Origin: Sulfitobacter sp. M05
GTDB taxonomy: Bacteria > Pseudomonadota > Alphaproteobacteria > Rhodobacterales > Rhodobacteraceae
Length of the DNA: 64,000 nt
Assembly: GCF_029285175.1 (NCBI RefSeq)
Contig: NZ_JABEDH010000001.1
Span: forward strand, 62,001-126,000
Direction: 5' to 3'
In this document: positions 36,744-45,061 of the stretch, in pieces
How positions within the stretch are numbered: position 1 is the stretch's first letter
Layout: each line of letters opens with the position of its first letter
Translations under genes and position numbers: made by a program
The notes under the pieces: model-generated
What the model was told of the DNA's origin: nothing
What the model saw: only the letters and a program-made list of their open reading frames with translations
The model's database searches: none

Positions 36744-37709
36744 ATGTTTGAGATGCATGAAATGACAGTGCGGTTTTCCATCGGTGATGCCTTGCGCGAT
36801 GCGTCCTTGCGTATCGCACCGGGGGACCGGCTGGGCATCGTCGGCGAAAGTGGTTCCGGAAAGTCTATGCTGGCGGCCTGCCTGATGGGGATGGTGCCGC
36901 AATCGGCAACCCTGTCGGGGCGTTTGACGATTGATGGTACCGACATGACCCATGCTGCGGAAGATCTGTGGCAAACCATCCGCGCCCGGCGCGCGGCGAT
37001 GATTTTTCAAGAACCCATGTCGGCGCTTAACCCCCTGCGCCGCGTTGGCGACACTGTGGCCGAACCGATGCGGGTGCATTTGGGGTTGGGCAAGGCGCAG
37101 GCGCGCGCGCGGGTTCAGGCATTGTTCGAAGAAGTCGGGATCCCCGATCCGTCGGCGCGGCTTCGGATGTTTCCGCATGAACTGTCCGGGGGGCAGCGTC
37201 AGCGGGTGTTGATCGCCCTTGCGCTGGCTTGTGACCCCGAATTACTGATTGCGGACGAGCCGACAACCGCCCTTGACGCCAATGTGGCGCTCAAGATCAC
37301 CGATCTGCTGGTGCATCTCAGCCAGTCGCGCAACATGGCTCTGGTCTTTATCAGCCATGACCTTGCCGCCGTGGCCCGCGCGACCACCGAGATTGCGGTG
37401 ATGTATGGCGGTGATATCGTGGAGCGGGGGCCGACGGCGGCGGTGTTGGGCACCCCCGCACATCCCTATACCCAAGGGTTGCTTGCGGCACGCCCAGACC
37501 CGCGGGCCATGCCCCGCGAGGCTGACGGAAGCCGTCGTCGCCTGCCAACAATTCCGGGCAGTGTGCCGCCTTTGCAAGCCATGGCCAAGGGGTGCCGTTT
37601 CACAGGGCGTTGTGCGGTGGAACGCAGCGAATGCGCTAGCGTCAAACCGGTTCCGACCGGCCCGCGTCACACAACCTGTCATGCCCTTTTGCATGAGGAG
37701 ACACCATGA
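36744..37709 (+). CDS. ABC transporter ATP-binding protein, DppD type
   Basis: 321 residues. Walker A GESGSGKSML (~34-43), signature LSGGQRQRV, Walker B LLIADEPTTALD, and the C-terminal oligopeptide/dipeptide extension with conserved cysteines (KGCRFTGRCAVERSECASVKP), which in relatives binds an Fe-S cluster. Overlaps the second ATPase gene by 4 bp. Confidence 0.94.
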   Translation: MFEMHEMTVRFSIGDALRDASLRIAPGDRLGIVGESGSGKSMLAACLMGMVPQSATLSGRLTIDGTDMTHAAEDLWQTIRARRAAMIFQEPMSALNPLRRVGDTVAEPMRVHLGLGKAQARARVQALFEEVGIPDPSARLRMFPHELSGGQRQRVLIALALACDPELLIADEPTTALDANVALKITDLLVHLSQSRNMALVFISHDLAAVARATTEIAVMYGGDIVERGPTAAVLGTPAHPYTQGLLAARPDPRAMPREADGSRRRLPTIPGSVPPLQAMAKGCRFTGRCAVERSECASVKPVPTGPRHTTCHALLHEETP

Positions 37710-38479
37710 CCCTGTTACAGGCGCAGGGCCTTACCCGCCGATACAAATTGCCGCGCAGGACCGTATTTGGCACGCCACCGGTGCTGACTGCGGTCGAGAA
37801 CATCAGCTTTGAGATTGCTGCGGGCCAAACCCTTGGGATTGTGGGCGAAAGCGGCTCTGGCAAATCCACACTTGCCCGCATGGCAATGGCATTCGAAGCG
37901 CCTGATGCGGGGCGCATTCTGTTCGAGGGGCAGGATATTCACGCGCTTGGGGCAGCGCAATTACGCCGCCTGCGCCCCGATTTCCAGATGGTATTCCAGG
38001 ATCCGTTCAGCTCGCTTGATCCGCGCCGCAAGGTGGGGTGGTCAATTGCGGAACCGCTGCGTGCGATGGGTGTCAGCGCACCCGATCGTGTGGCCGAGGC
38101 CTTTGAGCAGGTCGGGCTGCATCCTGCGGACGGTGATAAATATCCGCATGAATTCTCGGGTGGACAGCGCCAGCGCATCGCCATCGCCCGCGCCATCATC
38201 ACACGGCCCAAGCTGTTGATTGCGGATGAAGCCGTGTCCGCGCTGGATGTGTCGGTACAGGCGCAAATCCTGAATCTGTTGATGGATCTGCAAGAGACAT
38301 TGGGCCTCGGCATTCTGTTCATCAGTCATGATCTTGCTGTGGTCGCGTCGGTTTGCGACAATCTGTTGGTGATGCAACGCGGACAAGCGGTGGAATACGG
38401 CGCGGCCACAGATATCCTGAACACCCCCAGCCACGCCTATACCCGTTCCCTGTTAACTGCTGCCGGAGAGACACATTGA
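37706..38479 (+). CDS. ABC transporter ATP-binding protein, DppF type
   Basis: 257 residues. Walker A GESGSGKSTL, signature FSGGQRQRI, Walker B LLIADEAVSALD. Slightly shorter than typical DppF because the cysteine-rich C-terminal extension is absent. Its TGA overlaps the TTG start of the phosphodiesterase gene (TTGA), so the transporter and hydrolase are co-translated. Confidence 0.93.
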   Translation: MTLLQAQGLTRRYKLPRRTVFGTPPVLTAVENISFEIAAGQTLGIVGESGSGKSTLARMAMAFEAPDAGRILFEGQDIHALGAAQLRRLRPDFQMVFQDPFSSLDPRRKVGWSIAEPLRAMGVSAPDRVAEAFEQVGLHPADGDKYPHEFSGGQRQRIAIARAIITRPKLLIADEAVSALDVSVQAQILNLLMDLQETLGLGILFISHDLAVVASVCDNLLVMQRGQAVEYGAATDILNTPSHAYTRSLLTAAGETH

Positions 38480-39282
38480 CCAGCTTTGTCCATCTAACCG
38501 ACCTTCACATCTCGCACCCGGATGCAGATGACCCCAAGGACCGCGGCACCAGCCGCGCAGCCCTCGCAAGGGTCGTTGGAATTATCAACGCGATGGATCC
38601 GCAGCCGGCGTTTGTGGTGGCCAGCGGTGATCTGACAAATATGGGGGATGAGCCCAGCTATAGCTTGGTGCAAGAATTGCTGGCCCCTCTGAAGGTGCCG
38701 CTGGTGATGGCGTTGGGCAACCATGATCTGCGGGCGGGGTTTCGCGCTGTGTTCGGCGGAGAAGGCGGCGACGCACCCTATTTTCACGACACGGTGCAGG
38801 GCGGATTGCATGTGATTACCCTGGACACAAAAGTGCCCGAACGGGTAGCCGGCGCAATTTGCGAGGCGCAATTCGGCTTTCTGAACGACGCCTTGCAGCG
38901 TCACGGCGATCTGCCCAAACTGATCGTTATGCACCATCCGCCACGGGTCGATGATAGCGGCCTGCCTTGGGGTACAATTGATCTGGCCTCAACAACACGG
39001 TTGGCTGAGGCGCTGAAAGGGCATCAGATTGCCGGCATTCTGTCGGGGCATATTCACATCAACCAGATACATCACTGGCATGGCATTCCGATCTGCATAA
39101 ATTCCGGGCTTGATTACACCATCGACCTGTTGGAACGCCGTGATCTGCGTCTGCTTGAGGGCACGACAATGGCGATCTGTACGCATCGCGCCTCTGGCCT
39201 TTCGGTCAGCTTTGTGCCGCTCAGCCCGGAACAGGAAGATCTGGGCATCATCGACCGGGCAAGGTTACTGGCGTTCACATGA
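38476..39282 (+). CDS. Calcineurin-like (class III) phosphodiesterase, CpdA/GpdQ type
   Basis: 268 residues with the full dimetal motif set: HLTDLHIS (DxH), VVASGDLTNMG (GDx), LGNHDLR (GNHD), MHHPPR (H) and SGHIHIN (GHxH). Hydrolyses phosphodiesters such as cyclic nucleotides or glycerophosphodiesters in known relatives. TTG is chosen as start: it is preceded by GGAGAG 6 nt upstream, overlaps the ATPase stop in the same way as other junctions, and directly begins the conserved fold. Cytoplasmic (no signal peptide). Confidence 0.88.
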   Translation: MTSFVHLTDLHISHPDADDPKDRGTSRAALARVVGIINAMDPQPAFVVASGDLTNMGDEPSYSLVQELLAPLKVPLVMALGNHDLRAGFRAVFGGEGGDAPYFHDTVQGGLHVITLDTKVPERVAGAICEAQFGFLNDALQRHGDLPKLIVMHHPPRVDDSGLPWGTIDLASTTRLAEALKGHQIAGILSGHIHINQIHHWHGIPICINSGLDYTIDLLERRDLRLLEGTTMAICTHRASGLSVSFVPLSPEQEDLGIIDRARLLAFT

Positions 39283-40034
39283 AAGACATGCCGCGTCACA
39301 TTGCCATCGGGGGCACCTATAACATCCGCGACTTGGGCGGGTATATCACCGCGCGGGGCACGGCCATTCCGCCACGTCGGTTTTTGCGCGCTGACTGTCT
39401 GCATCGGCTTGAACCCGGTGGCACTGATCACCTGTTGGCCGAAGGCTTGCGATGTGTCATCGACCTGCGTACGCGTCGCGAAGTGACACAGGCTCCTAGC
39501 CAATTCAACGGGTTGGAGGGGGTGGACTACGTCAACCTGCCATTGTTTGACGATTTGTCACCGGCAGCACTTGCCTACGCGGGCGCGGCGCATCTGCATC
39601 CCTTGGTGCCTTTCTATATAACTGCGCTGGATACCCGGGCCGCCGCGGTACGTGCTATCCTGACCCGTATCGCATCGGTGCAGGACGGGGCAGTCCTGTT
39701 CAATTGCACGGCTGGCAAGGACCGCACCGGCATCATCGCGGCGCTGCTGCTTGGGCTGGCAGGTGTGTCCGATGCGGATATCATTCAGGACTATGTGCTG
39801 ACCGAACAGTTGATCCCCGATCTTGTGGCGGAATTTCTGTCCCTGTCACGTGCCAATGGGGGGGATGTTGTACGCTACGCAACCCTGCTGGAAAGCCCGG
39901 CAGATACGATGGAGAAAATGCTGCTCCATATCGCGACACAATATGGCGGCGTACGGGACTATGTGTTGCAGACCGGCGTTGATGCCACCGATCTGATACG
40001 CTTGCAAGATCGCCTGTGCGGTGGACGCAGCTAG
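39279..40034 (+). CDS. Tyrosine-phosphatase-like protein (Y_phosphatase3 family)
   Basis: 251 residues. P-loop C143-T-A-G-K-D-R149-T-G (CX5R) is the catalytic cysteine phosphatase motif. The N-terminal TYNIRDLGGYIT and VIDLRTRRE are standard for this family. 4-bp overlap with the phosphodiesterase gene. Could act on phospho-proteins, phosphoinositide-like or small phosphomonoesters; the operon suggests it removes phosphate from the product of the phosphodiesterase (inference). Confidence 0.88.
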   Translation: MKDMPRHIAIGGTYNIRDLGGYITARGTAIPPRRFLRADCLHRLEPGGTDHLLAEGLRCVIDLRTRREVTQAPSQFNGLEGVDYVNLPLFDDLSPAALAYAGAAHLHPLVPFYITALDTRAAAVRAILTRIASVQDGAVLFNCTAGKDRTGIIAALLLGLAGVSDADIIQDYVLTEQLIPDLVAEFLSLSRANGGDVVRYATLLESPADTMEKMLLHIATQYGGVRDYVLQTGVDATDLIRLQDRLCGGRS

Positions 40035-40846
40035 CCCTGCGACCGCCAACCCAGAAGACGCTTTTCAATCAGTCCGATGGCCACACTTAGGGTAACACCG
40101 AGGATCGACAGAATAGCGACACCGGCAAACAGGCGCTCCAGATCATAAAGCGACCCGGCCTCAAGAATATAGGCCCCGATGCCGTATTCGGCGCCCAACA
40201 TTTCTGCGGCCACCAGAAGGATAATCGCGATCGAAAGGGAAATGCGCAAACCCGACAGGATACCAGGCATCGCCCCCGGCAACACGATTTTGCGCACGAT
40301 TGAAATCCACGACAGACCAAAGCTTTGGCCCATGCGGATCAGGGAACGGTCCACATTGTCGACAGCGCCGTAAGTTGCCACAACCGTGGGGGTAAAAGTA
40401 CCGAAAGCGATCAGCGCATATTTAGACGCCTCGTCAATGCCGAACCAGATCACAAACAGGGGCAATAGCGCGATTTTCGGGATTGGGAATATCGCAGCGA
40501 CCAAGGGGATCAGCCCGGCCCGAACATAAGAAAACAGCCCAATCAAAACGCCCACACAAATGCCAAGGCCGGCACCGATGGCGGCCCCGACAGCCAGCCG
40601 CGTCAAAGATGGTACCATGTGTTTAAACAATAATCCGCTGGTCCAAAGCTCCCCGAAGGTGGCCAGCACGTCCGAGGGACGCGGCAGGGTGAGTTGTGAA
40701 ATCCAGCCGCTGCGGGTGCCCCATTCGGCAAGAATGATCAGCACGGCAAAAACTGCGAGCCCTGCAAACCGGCGTGGCTTTGGGGCGAAACCACCACCGC
40801 GAAACCGGACTTCGGTGGTGGCTTGGTCGGTTGCAATATCAGACAT
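40031..40846 (-). CDS. ABC transporter permease, taurine/nitrate/sulfonate (SsuC/TauC) type
   Basis: 271 residues, about six membrane segments, with IFPIPKIALLPLFVIWFGIDEASKYALIAFGTFTP, the family's characteristic loop. Start MSDIATD has GAGGA 8 nt upstream and overlaps the ATPase stop by 8 bp. Its TAG shares bases with the TAG of the convergent phosphatase gene at 40031-40034. Confidence 0.92.
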   Translation of the reverse strand: MSDIATDQATTEVRFRGGGFAPKPRRFAGLAVFAVLIILAEWGTRSGWISQLTLPRPSDVLATFGELWTSGLLFKHMVPSLTRLAVGAAIGAGLGICVGVLIGLFSYVRAGLIPLVAAIFPIPKIALLPLFVIWFGIDEASKYALIAFGTFTPTVVATYGAVDNVDRSLIRMGQSFGLSWISIVRKIVLPGAMPGILSGLRISLSIAIILLVAAEMLGAEYGIGAYILEAGSLYDLERLFAGVAILSILGVTLSVAIGLIEKRLLGWRSQG

Positions 40847-41606
40847 CCAACAATTCCTCATCCGCAGCGCGGGCTTCCTCGCGCATTAACTCCCAGAGGT
40901 GTTTCTGGGTCTTCTCAAGGCTGGGATCCCCGTGGCTGCGCGCGGCAAGTGGCATGTCGATCTCGACAACCTCGCGGATTTGACCGGGGCGGCGCGACAG
41001 TACGACAATGCGGTGACCAAGGCGCACCGCCTCGGCCAGATTATGGGTGACATAGGCCGCGGTAAACGGCTGGCGTGTCCAAAGCGCAATCAGGTCATCC
41101 ATCAGCAATTCACGGGTCTGGCTGTCGAGAGCGGACAGGGGTTCATCCATCAACATAACCGCAGGGTTCACGGCCAGCGCCCGCGCAATCGCCACCCGCT
41201 GTTTCATACCGCCGGACAACTGGCGGGGCAGGGCGTCGCGAAAATCGCTTAATTTGGTACGGGCCAACACATCCGAGATTATGGTTTCGGCCTCCGCGCC
41301 CTTGATCCCGTGGTCCTCAAGCACCAGCGAGATGTTACCCCATACACTGCGCCAGGGCAGCAGGGCAAAGTCCTGAAATACATAGGTGAGCGGGTTCAAA
41401 CAGCCACTTGGCGGCGTGCCAAGCTGTAACACTCGCCCAGAGGTGGCCCGTTCCAGCCCGCCGATCAGGCGTAAAAGTGTAGACTTCCCGCAACCGGATG
41501 GCCCGACCAGACAAACGATTTGCCCCGCCGGAATATCAAGGGAGATGTCGCGCAAAACTTCGGTATCGCCATAATAATGGCTGATACCATCCAAACGGAT
41601 GTCCAT
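40839..41606 (-). CDS. ABC transporter ATP-binding protein, SsuB/TauB type
   Basis: 255 residues. Walker A GPSGCGKSTLL (~34-44), signature LSGGMKQRVAIARAL, Walker B VMLMDEPLSALD, and the family's FQDFALLPWRSVWGNI Q-loop region. Energises the importer with the adjacent permease and binding protein. Confidence 0.94.
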   Translation of the reverse strand: MDIRLDGISHYYGDTEVLRDISLDIPAGQIVCLVGPSGCGKSTLLRLIGGLERATSGRVLQLGTPPSGCLNPLTYVFQDFALLPWRSVWGNISLVLEDHGIKGAEAETIISDVLARTKLSDFRDALPRQLSGGMKQRVAIARALAVNPAVMLMDEPLSALDSQTRELLMDDLIALWTRQPFTAAYVTHNLAEAVRLGHRIVVLSRRPGQIREVVEIDMPLAARSHGDPSLEKTQKHLWELMREEARAADEELLDV

Positions 41607-41677
41607 TGGATTACTGACCTACTCATAAAGGAAAACAGGCTGGCCGTTCATGGGGAACGGCCAGCGCAAAGGCTGTC

Positions 41678-42697
41678 TTAGGCTTCGAAGGTGTCCACAA
41701 AGCTGCTGTCGACCAGTGTGTCCAGTGTGATGTCAGCATCGACCAATCCTTCGGATTGGAACCAGCTCAACTGGTCCTGAACAGAAGCGATGTTCAGCTT
41801 GGCCCCTTCGTTCAAACGCATGGTTCCGTTGATGATGGACGGTGCGGCCTTTTCACGGGGGCGGTCTGTGTAGACGTATTTATGGATCAGATCGACCATC
41901 GCGTTTACGCCATCCTCGCCGTCGGCCTTGTCGATCATCGTGGCATTGTAATCGGCCACACCTTTGCTGAAACCGTTCAGGAAAGCGACGGTCTGGTCAC
42001 GTTCGCCGGTCGCATTTTTGGTCGAGGTAAAGACCGTTGTGACCTGATAGTTCGGCAGGTAATCCGAGACATTACCAATGATATGCACCGCCCCGGAACC
42101 GGCCAAAGGTTTGGCGATATGGGGAACAATCGACCACGCGTCGATCTGGCCTGACTTCAGGGCACCGATGATTGCACCGACTTTTTGCAGCGGCTTAAAG
42201 GACATTTCGATGCCCTCGGCCTGTGCGACTTTCGATCCCATGTAATGGAACGACGAACCGGCTGTGGAAATGCCAAATGACTTGCCCGCCAGACCCGCAG
42301 GTGTTGTCAGCCCGGCTTTGAAAGCTGCATCCGAGGCAAGGATTTTCTGGCCGTCAATGCCGGGTTCCTCGCTGAGTGCGCCGCCGATAACCTTGATCGC
42401 GCCCTTGTCAGCCAACGACACAAGGCCACCTGAAATAGCCGTGACGGCATAGTCCACATCGCCCGATGCAATTGCAACGGCCATGGGCTGTGCAGCTTGG
42501 AAAAACCGCAGTTCAACGTCAAGGCCGGCCTCGGCAAAATAGTTGCGTTCAACGGCAATGAAACTGCCGGAATGCGAGGTAAAGCGCAGTGCGCCAATGA
42601 CGATCTTTTTGTTTTTCGCGATGGCAGGGGCAGCAAGCCCGGTGGCCGCCGCGGCCCCCATCAGGCCCAGTGTGTGGCGTCTGTTGAAGTTGGTCAT
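41678..42697 (-). CDS. ABC transporter substrate-binding protein, NMT1/SsuA-like
   Basis: 339 residues. N-terminal NRRHTLGLMGAAAATGLAAPAIA looks like a twin-arginine (Tat) signal, suggesting export of a folded protein. The mature part matches NMT1/SsuA-like ligand-binding proteins for sulfonates, nitrate, thiamine precursors or related compounds. Ligand not deducible. GGGAGA upstream of the ATG; first gene of the 42697-40031 importer operon. Confidence 0.88.
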   Translation of the reverse strand: MTNFNRRHTLGLMGAAAATGLAAPAIAKNKKIVIGALRFTSHSGSFIAVERNYFAEAGLDVELRFFQAAQPMAVAIASGDVDYAVTAISGGLVSLADKGAIKVIGGALSEEPGIDGQKILASDAAFKAGLTTPAGLAGKSFGISTAGSSFHYMGSKVAQAEGIEMSFKPLQKVGAIIGALKSGQIDAWSIVPHIAKPLAGSGAVHIIGNVSDYLPNYQVTTVFTSTKNATGERDQTVAFLNGFSKGVADYNATMIDKADGEDGVNAMVDLIHKYVYTDRPREKAAPSIINGTMRLNEGAKLNIASVQDQLSWFQSEGLVDADITLDTLVDSSFVDTFEA

Positions 42698-42958
42698 GTT
42701 GTCTCCCGTTTGATCGGGGCGTTTTGTGCCGGCGGCACGTGCCCGCTGTACTTTGTATCTTAGTGTAACGGCCTTGGCTTGGCAGGGCCACAGCGTCTTG
42801 TCTAGGGCCAGAAAATTCTGCGTCAGCGTTCTTTAGTCTGGCGTGGAAATTCAATTTTGGCACAGGTGACACTGTGCGCCACATCAATGCCGGGTGCTGT
42901 CTTTCAAGCTTCCCGACAGGAGGGAGGGCGGCGGGCATGAAGGTCGTCGGAACAAGTG
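42698..42958. other. Intergenic region between importer and immunity gene
   Basis: 261 bases. Holds the presumed promoter of the NMT1-type importer (minus strand). No clear sigma-70 boxes and no open frame of interest were found. Confidence 0.35.
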
Positions 42959-43396
42959 CTATTCGGCGGGCCAGTCGATGTCGTTCACGTCTTTCAGCAG
43001 GGGAGATTGAGGAAACGCTGTCGGGGTGTTCAGATAGCTTTCGACCAATGGCCATGCCTGTTGCGGAGAAATGAAACAGCCAACAGGGTAAATCTCGTCA
43101 CTGCCGATATCGACGGTTTCCTGAAGCCGGTTTTCATCACCCAGAGTGGCCACGCCGGCGATAAATTTCTTATCCCATTTGTCGAAGAACAGGCAAATTC
43201 CATGCTCTGCGCTGTGGAGGATAAGGCAGTTATGGCTTGCCCCCTCGGGATCAACGAATTTGAAAGCACCGCCGCTGGTTTCACCAGCCCATTTTGCGGG
43301 ATCGTATTCCAGGAAATAGGGGCGGTATTCGTCGGCATCCGCCGCGTGTTTTGTCCCTTGGCCAAGAAAGTTCAGGGTGAAGGTGCCGTCATTCAT
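42959..43396 (-). CDS. Predicted immunity protein, Imm1-like
   Basis: 145-residue soluble acidic protein, no signal peptide. It overlaps the upstream deaminase gene by 4 bp (ATGA), the toxin-then-immunity order of polymorphic toxin loci. The C-terminal pattern ISPQQAWPLVESYLNTPTAFP...DIDWPAE resembles the Imm1 ending (a helix followed by a V/I-x-W-x-x motif), and Imm1 proteins are known partners of deaminase toxins. Similarity is moderate and judged by eye; the main support is context. Confidence 0.58.
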   Translation of the reverse strand: MNDGTFTLNFLGQGTKHAADADEYRPYFLEYDPAKWAGETSGGAFKFVDPEGASHNCLILHSAEHGICLFFDKWDKKFIAGVATLGDENRLQETVDIGSDEIYPVGCFISPQQAWPLVESYLNTPTAFPQSPLLKDVNDIDWPAE

Positions 43397-43968
43397 TGCC
43401 AGTCTCCGAAAAATCCGTCGCGTGTCACGGTTGCGATACGCCCATCATCCAGACGTACCGTTAGTGTTTCAATGCCCATCACCCGTACCAGATCGGGTAA
43501 AGTGTTCTGGCAGGCGCTACAAGCGATCCGGTCGACGTAGATTGTCATTTCCGCCGGCATTTGCCCACCGCTGTCGCGATGGATTTGCATCAAAGTATGA
43601 GCCTCTGCGTGATACAAAACCTGTCGCGCAAAGCGGCCCGCCGGCCCCGCAGGAATTTCAAGCGCGTTCTCCCATGATTGGGCAAGCGCGCGATCCTCTT
43701 CTGTGAAGTTCGTTGAATTCACACCAACATAGGTCTGCCCGTTCACCTCGGTGATTGAAACCGTGCCGCGTCCGCCTCGGGAATCCGTGATGCGCTGGTT
43801 CGCTCTGATATCCGCGATGGCGTCAAAGGCAGCTTCAGCTGCGGCATTTTCCTGCCCCTGTGCGATGTCGTCGGCGATCTGCTCTGTCCAGCCTATGGCA
43901 TCAAAAAAGCGGGTGATCCAGCTGCGGACATCGGGCGTTACAGTGGGCGGATCAGGCGTGTCGGACAT
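43393..43968 (-). CDS. Predicted nucleic-acid deaminase toxin (cytidine-deaminase superfamily)
   Basis: 191 residues. From ~65 on it shows a deaminase fold: strands GTVSITEVNGQTYVGVNS, then zinc motif H120-A-E122 and C150-S-A-C153 (YHAEAH...ACSACQNTL), followed by a strand GIETLTVRLDDG. HxE plus CxxC with glutamate proton donor defines the CDA superfamily; the arrangement resembles SCP1.201/DddA-type toxin domains. The ~60-residue N-terminus has a short Pro-rich start and helices but no signal peptide, PAAR, Rhs, YD or LXG delivery part. Coupled to an Imm1-like gene. DNA or RNA target unknown. Confidence 0.68.
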   Translation of the reverse strand: MSDTPDPPTVTPDVRSWITRFFDAIGWTEQIADDIAQGQENAAAEAAFDAIADIRANQRITDSRGGRGTVSITEVNGQTYVGVNSTNFTEEDRALAQSWENALEIPAGPAGRFARQVLYHAEAHTLMQIHRDSGGQMPAEMTIYVDRIACSACQNTLPDLVRVMGIETLTVRLDDGRIATVTRDGFFGDWQ

Positions 43969-44153
43969 GAATGGGCCTTGCTTAAATCCACCGGGTCAAA
44001 AGGGCTTGGGACGCCGGTCAGAATGGGACCAGCCGCGCAATAAAACTTGTGTCGCTGAGGGGGCGGAAATACATGCCCTGCTGACAACAACCTCAGGTTA
44101 CTGGCTCTGCGGGAAAAAACAACTTAAATCGAAATGCCCTGGAACAGTCGTAT
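43969..44153. other. Leader region of the deaminase/immunity pair
   Basis: 185 bases between the operon terminator of the SDR gene and the deaminase start. Presumed to hold the minus-strand promoter of the toxin-immunity pair; no clear boxes recognised. AAGG lies before the deaminase ATG. Confidence 0.35.
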
Positions 44154-44192
44154 AGGGGCGGGAGCCGGGTAAAACCGCCGGTTCCCGCCCCT
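44154..44192 (-). terminator. GC-rich hairpin ending the SDR/oxidase operon
   Basis: 15-bp stem AGGGGCGGGAGCCGG / CCGGTTCCCGCCCCT (one G-T pair) with a 9-nt loop, 6 bp after the SDR gene stop. No T-tract on the minus strand, though TGTGTTTT follows it on the plus strand. Confidence 0.6.
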
Positions 44193-44197
44193 GTGTT

Positions 44198-45040
44198 TTA
44201 GCTTTTCTTGCGATCATCCACGATTTTCATCAGGGACATATCGCTTTGGCCCAGTTCAAAGGCGGCAAAGGGTCCGCCCTGCAACATGGTGCCGGGATCG
44301 GTAGGGTCGGCGGTATCTGCCTCGGCCAGAATGGTGTCGGCAAACTGCTCGGCGTTGTCCTTTGGGCGATACCCCAGAAACGAGGCTTTGGCGTTGTCGA
44401 CCGGCGCGCGGTCGTTGTTGGACACACCGTAAACCACACTAAACCCGACAACGGGCGTATCAATCGCGCGGGTGACCAGCTGGATCAGATCGTCATAAGA
44501 CAGCCACGATCCCAGAGCGCGCGGATTGGTAACCTGGGCTGCGGACAGGATGCGCAGATGCACAGATTCCATCTGGCGTTTTTCCCAGTACATCCGGCCC
44601 AGATCTTCGGTGAAACACTTGGCCAGACCGTAGAAAGTATCGGGGCGGTGGGGCACTTCGGTATCAATGAACTCGGTCTTGGGATACATGCCGACCGCAT
44701 GGATCGAGCTGGCGTAAACGACCCGTTTTACACCATGCTGAAAACCCGCTTCCCAGATGTTATAGCTGCCGACGAAATTCGGCCCCAGCATTTCCTCAAA
44801 GGGGCGTTCGTCCACGATGGCCCCGAAATGTACGACCATATCGGCCCCTTCAAGGATCGCATGAACCTCGTCGAATTTGGCGACATCCGCCTGCACAAAC
44901 CGTTCACCGGGGTAAAGCGTGCCAATGTCGTCAACGATGTCGGTGCTAACCAGTTCGTCACATATTTTACTAAGCGGCTCGCGCAGATAAGAGCCAAGCC
45001 GGCCAGCGGCACCTGTCAGGACAAGTTTCTTCAGTTTCAT
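44198..45040 (-). CDS. NAD-dependent epimerase/dehydratase, uronate-dehydrogenase-like
   Basis: 280-residue extended SDR. Rossmann motif TGAAGRLGSYL (~9-19), catalytic YGLAK (~136-140), ASSIHAVGMYPKTE and AGDQLD-equivalent WLSYDDLIQLVTRA segments. Pattern and length fit bacterial uronate dehydrogenases (Udh) that oxidise D-galacturonate/D-glucuronate to aldarolactone. No uronate transporter or aldarate pathway genes are near, so the substrate is tentative. GAGGA before the ATG. Confidence 0.7.
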   Translation of the reverse strand: MKLKKLVLTGAAGRLGSYLREPLSKICDELVSTDIVDDIGTLYPGERFVQADVAKFDEVHAILEGADMVVHFGAIVDERPFEEMLGPNFVGSYNIWEAGFQHGVKRVVYASSIHAVGMYPKTEFIDTEVPHRPDTFYGLAKCFTEDLGRMYWEKRQMESVHLRILSAAQVTNPRALGSWLSYDDLIQLVTRAIDTPVVGFSVVYGVSNNDRAPVDNAKASFLGYRPKDNAEQFADTILAEADTADPTDPGTMLQGGPFAAFELGQSDMSLMKIVDDRKKS

Positions 45041-45061
45041 AATTTTTCCTCGTTTGCGCGG

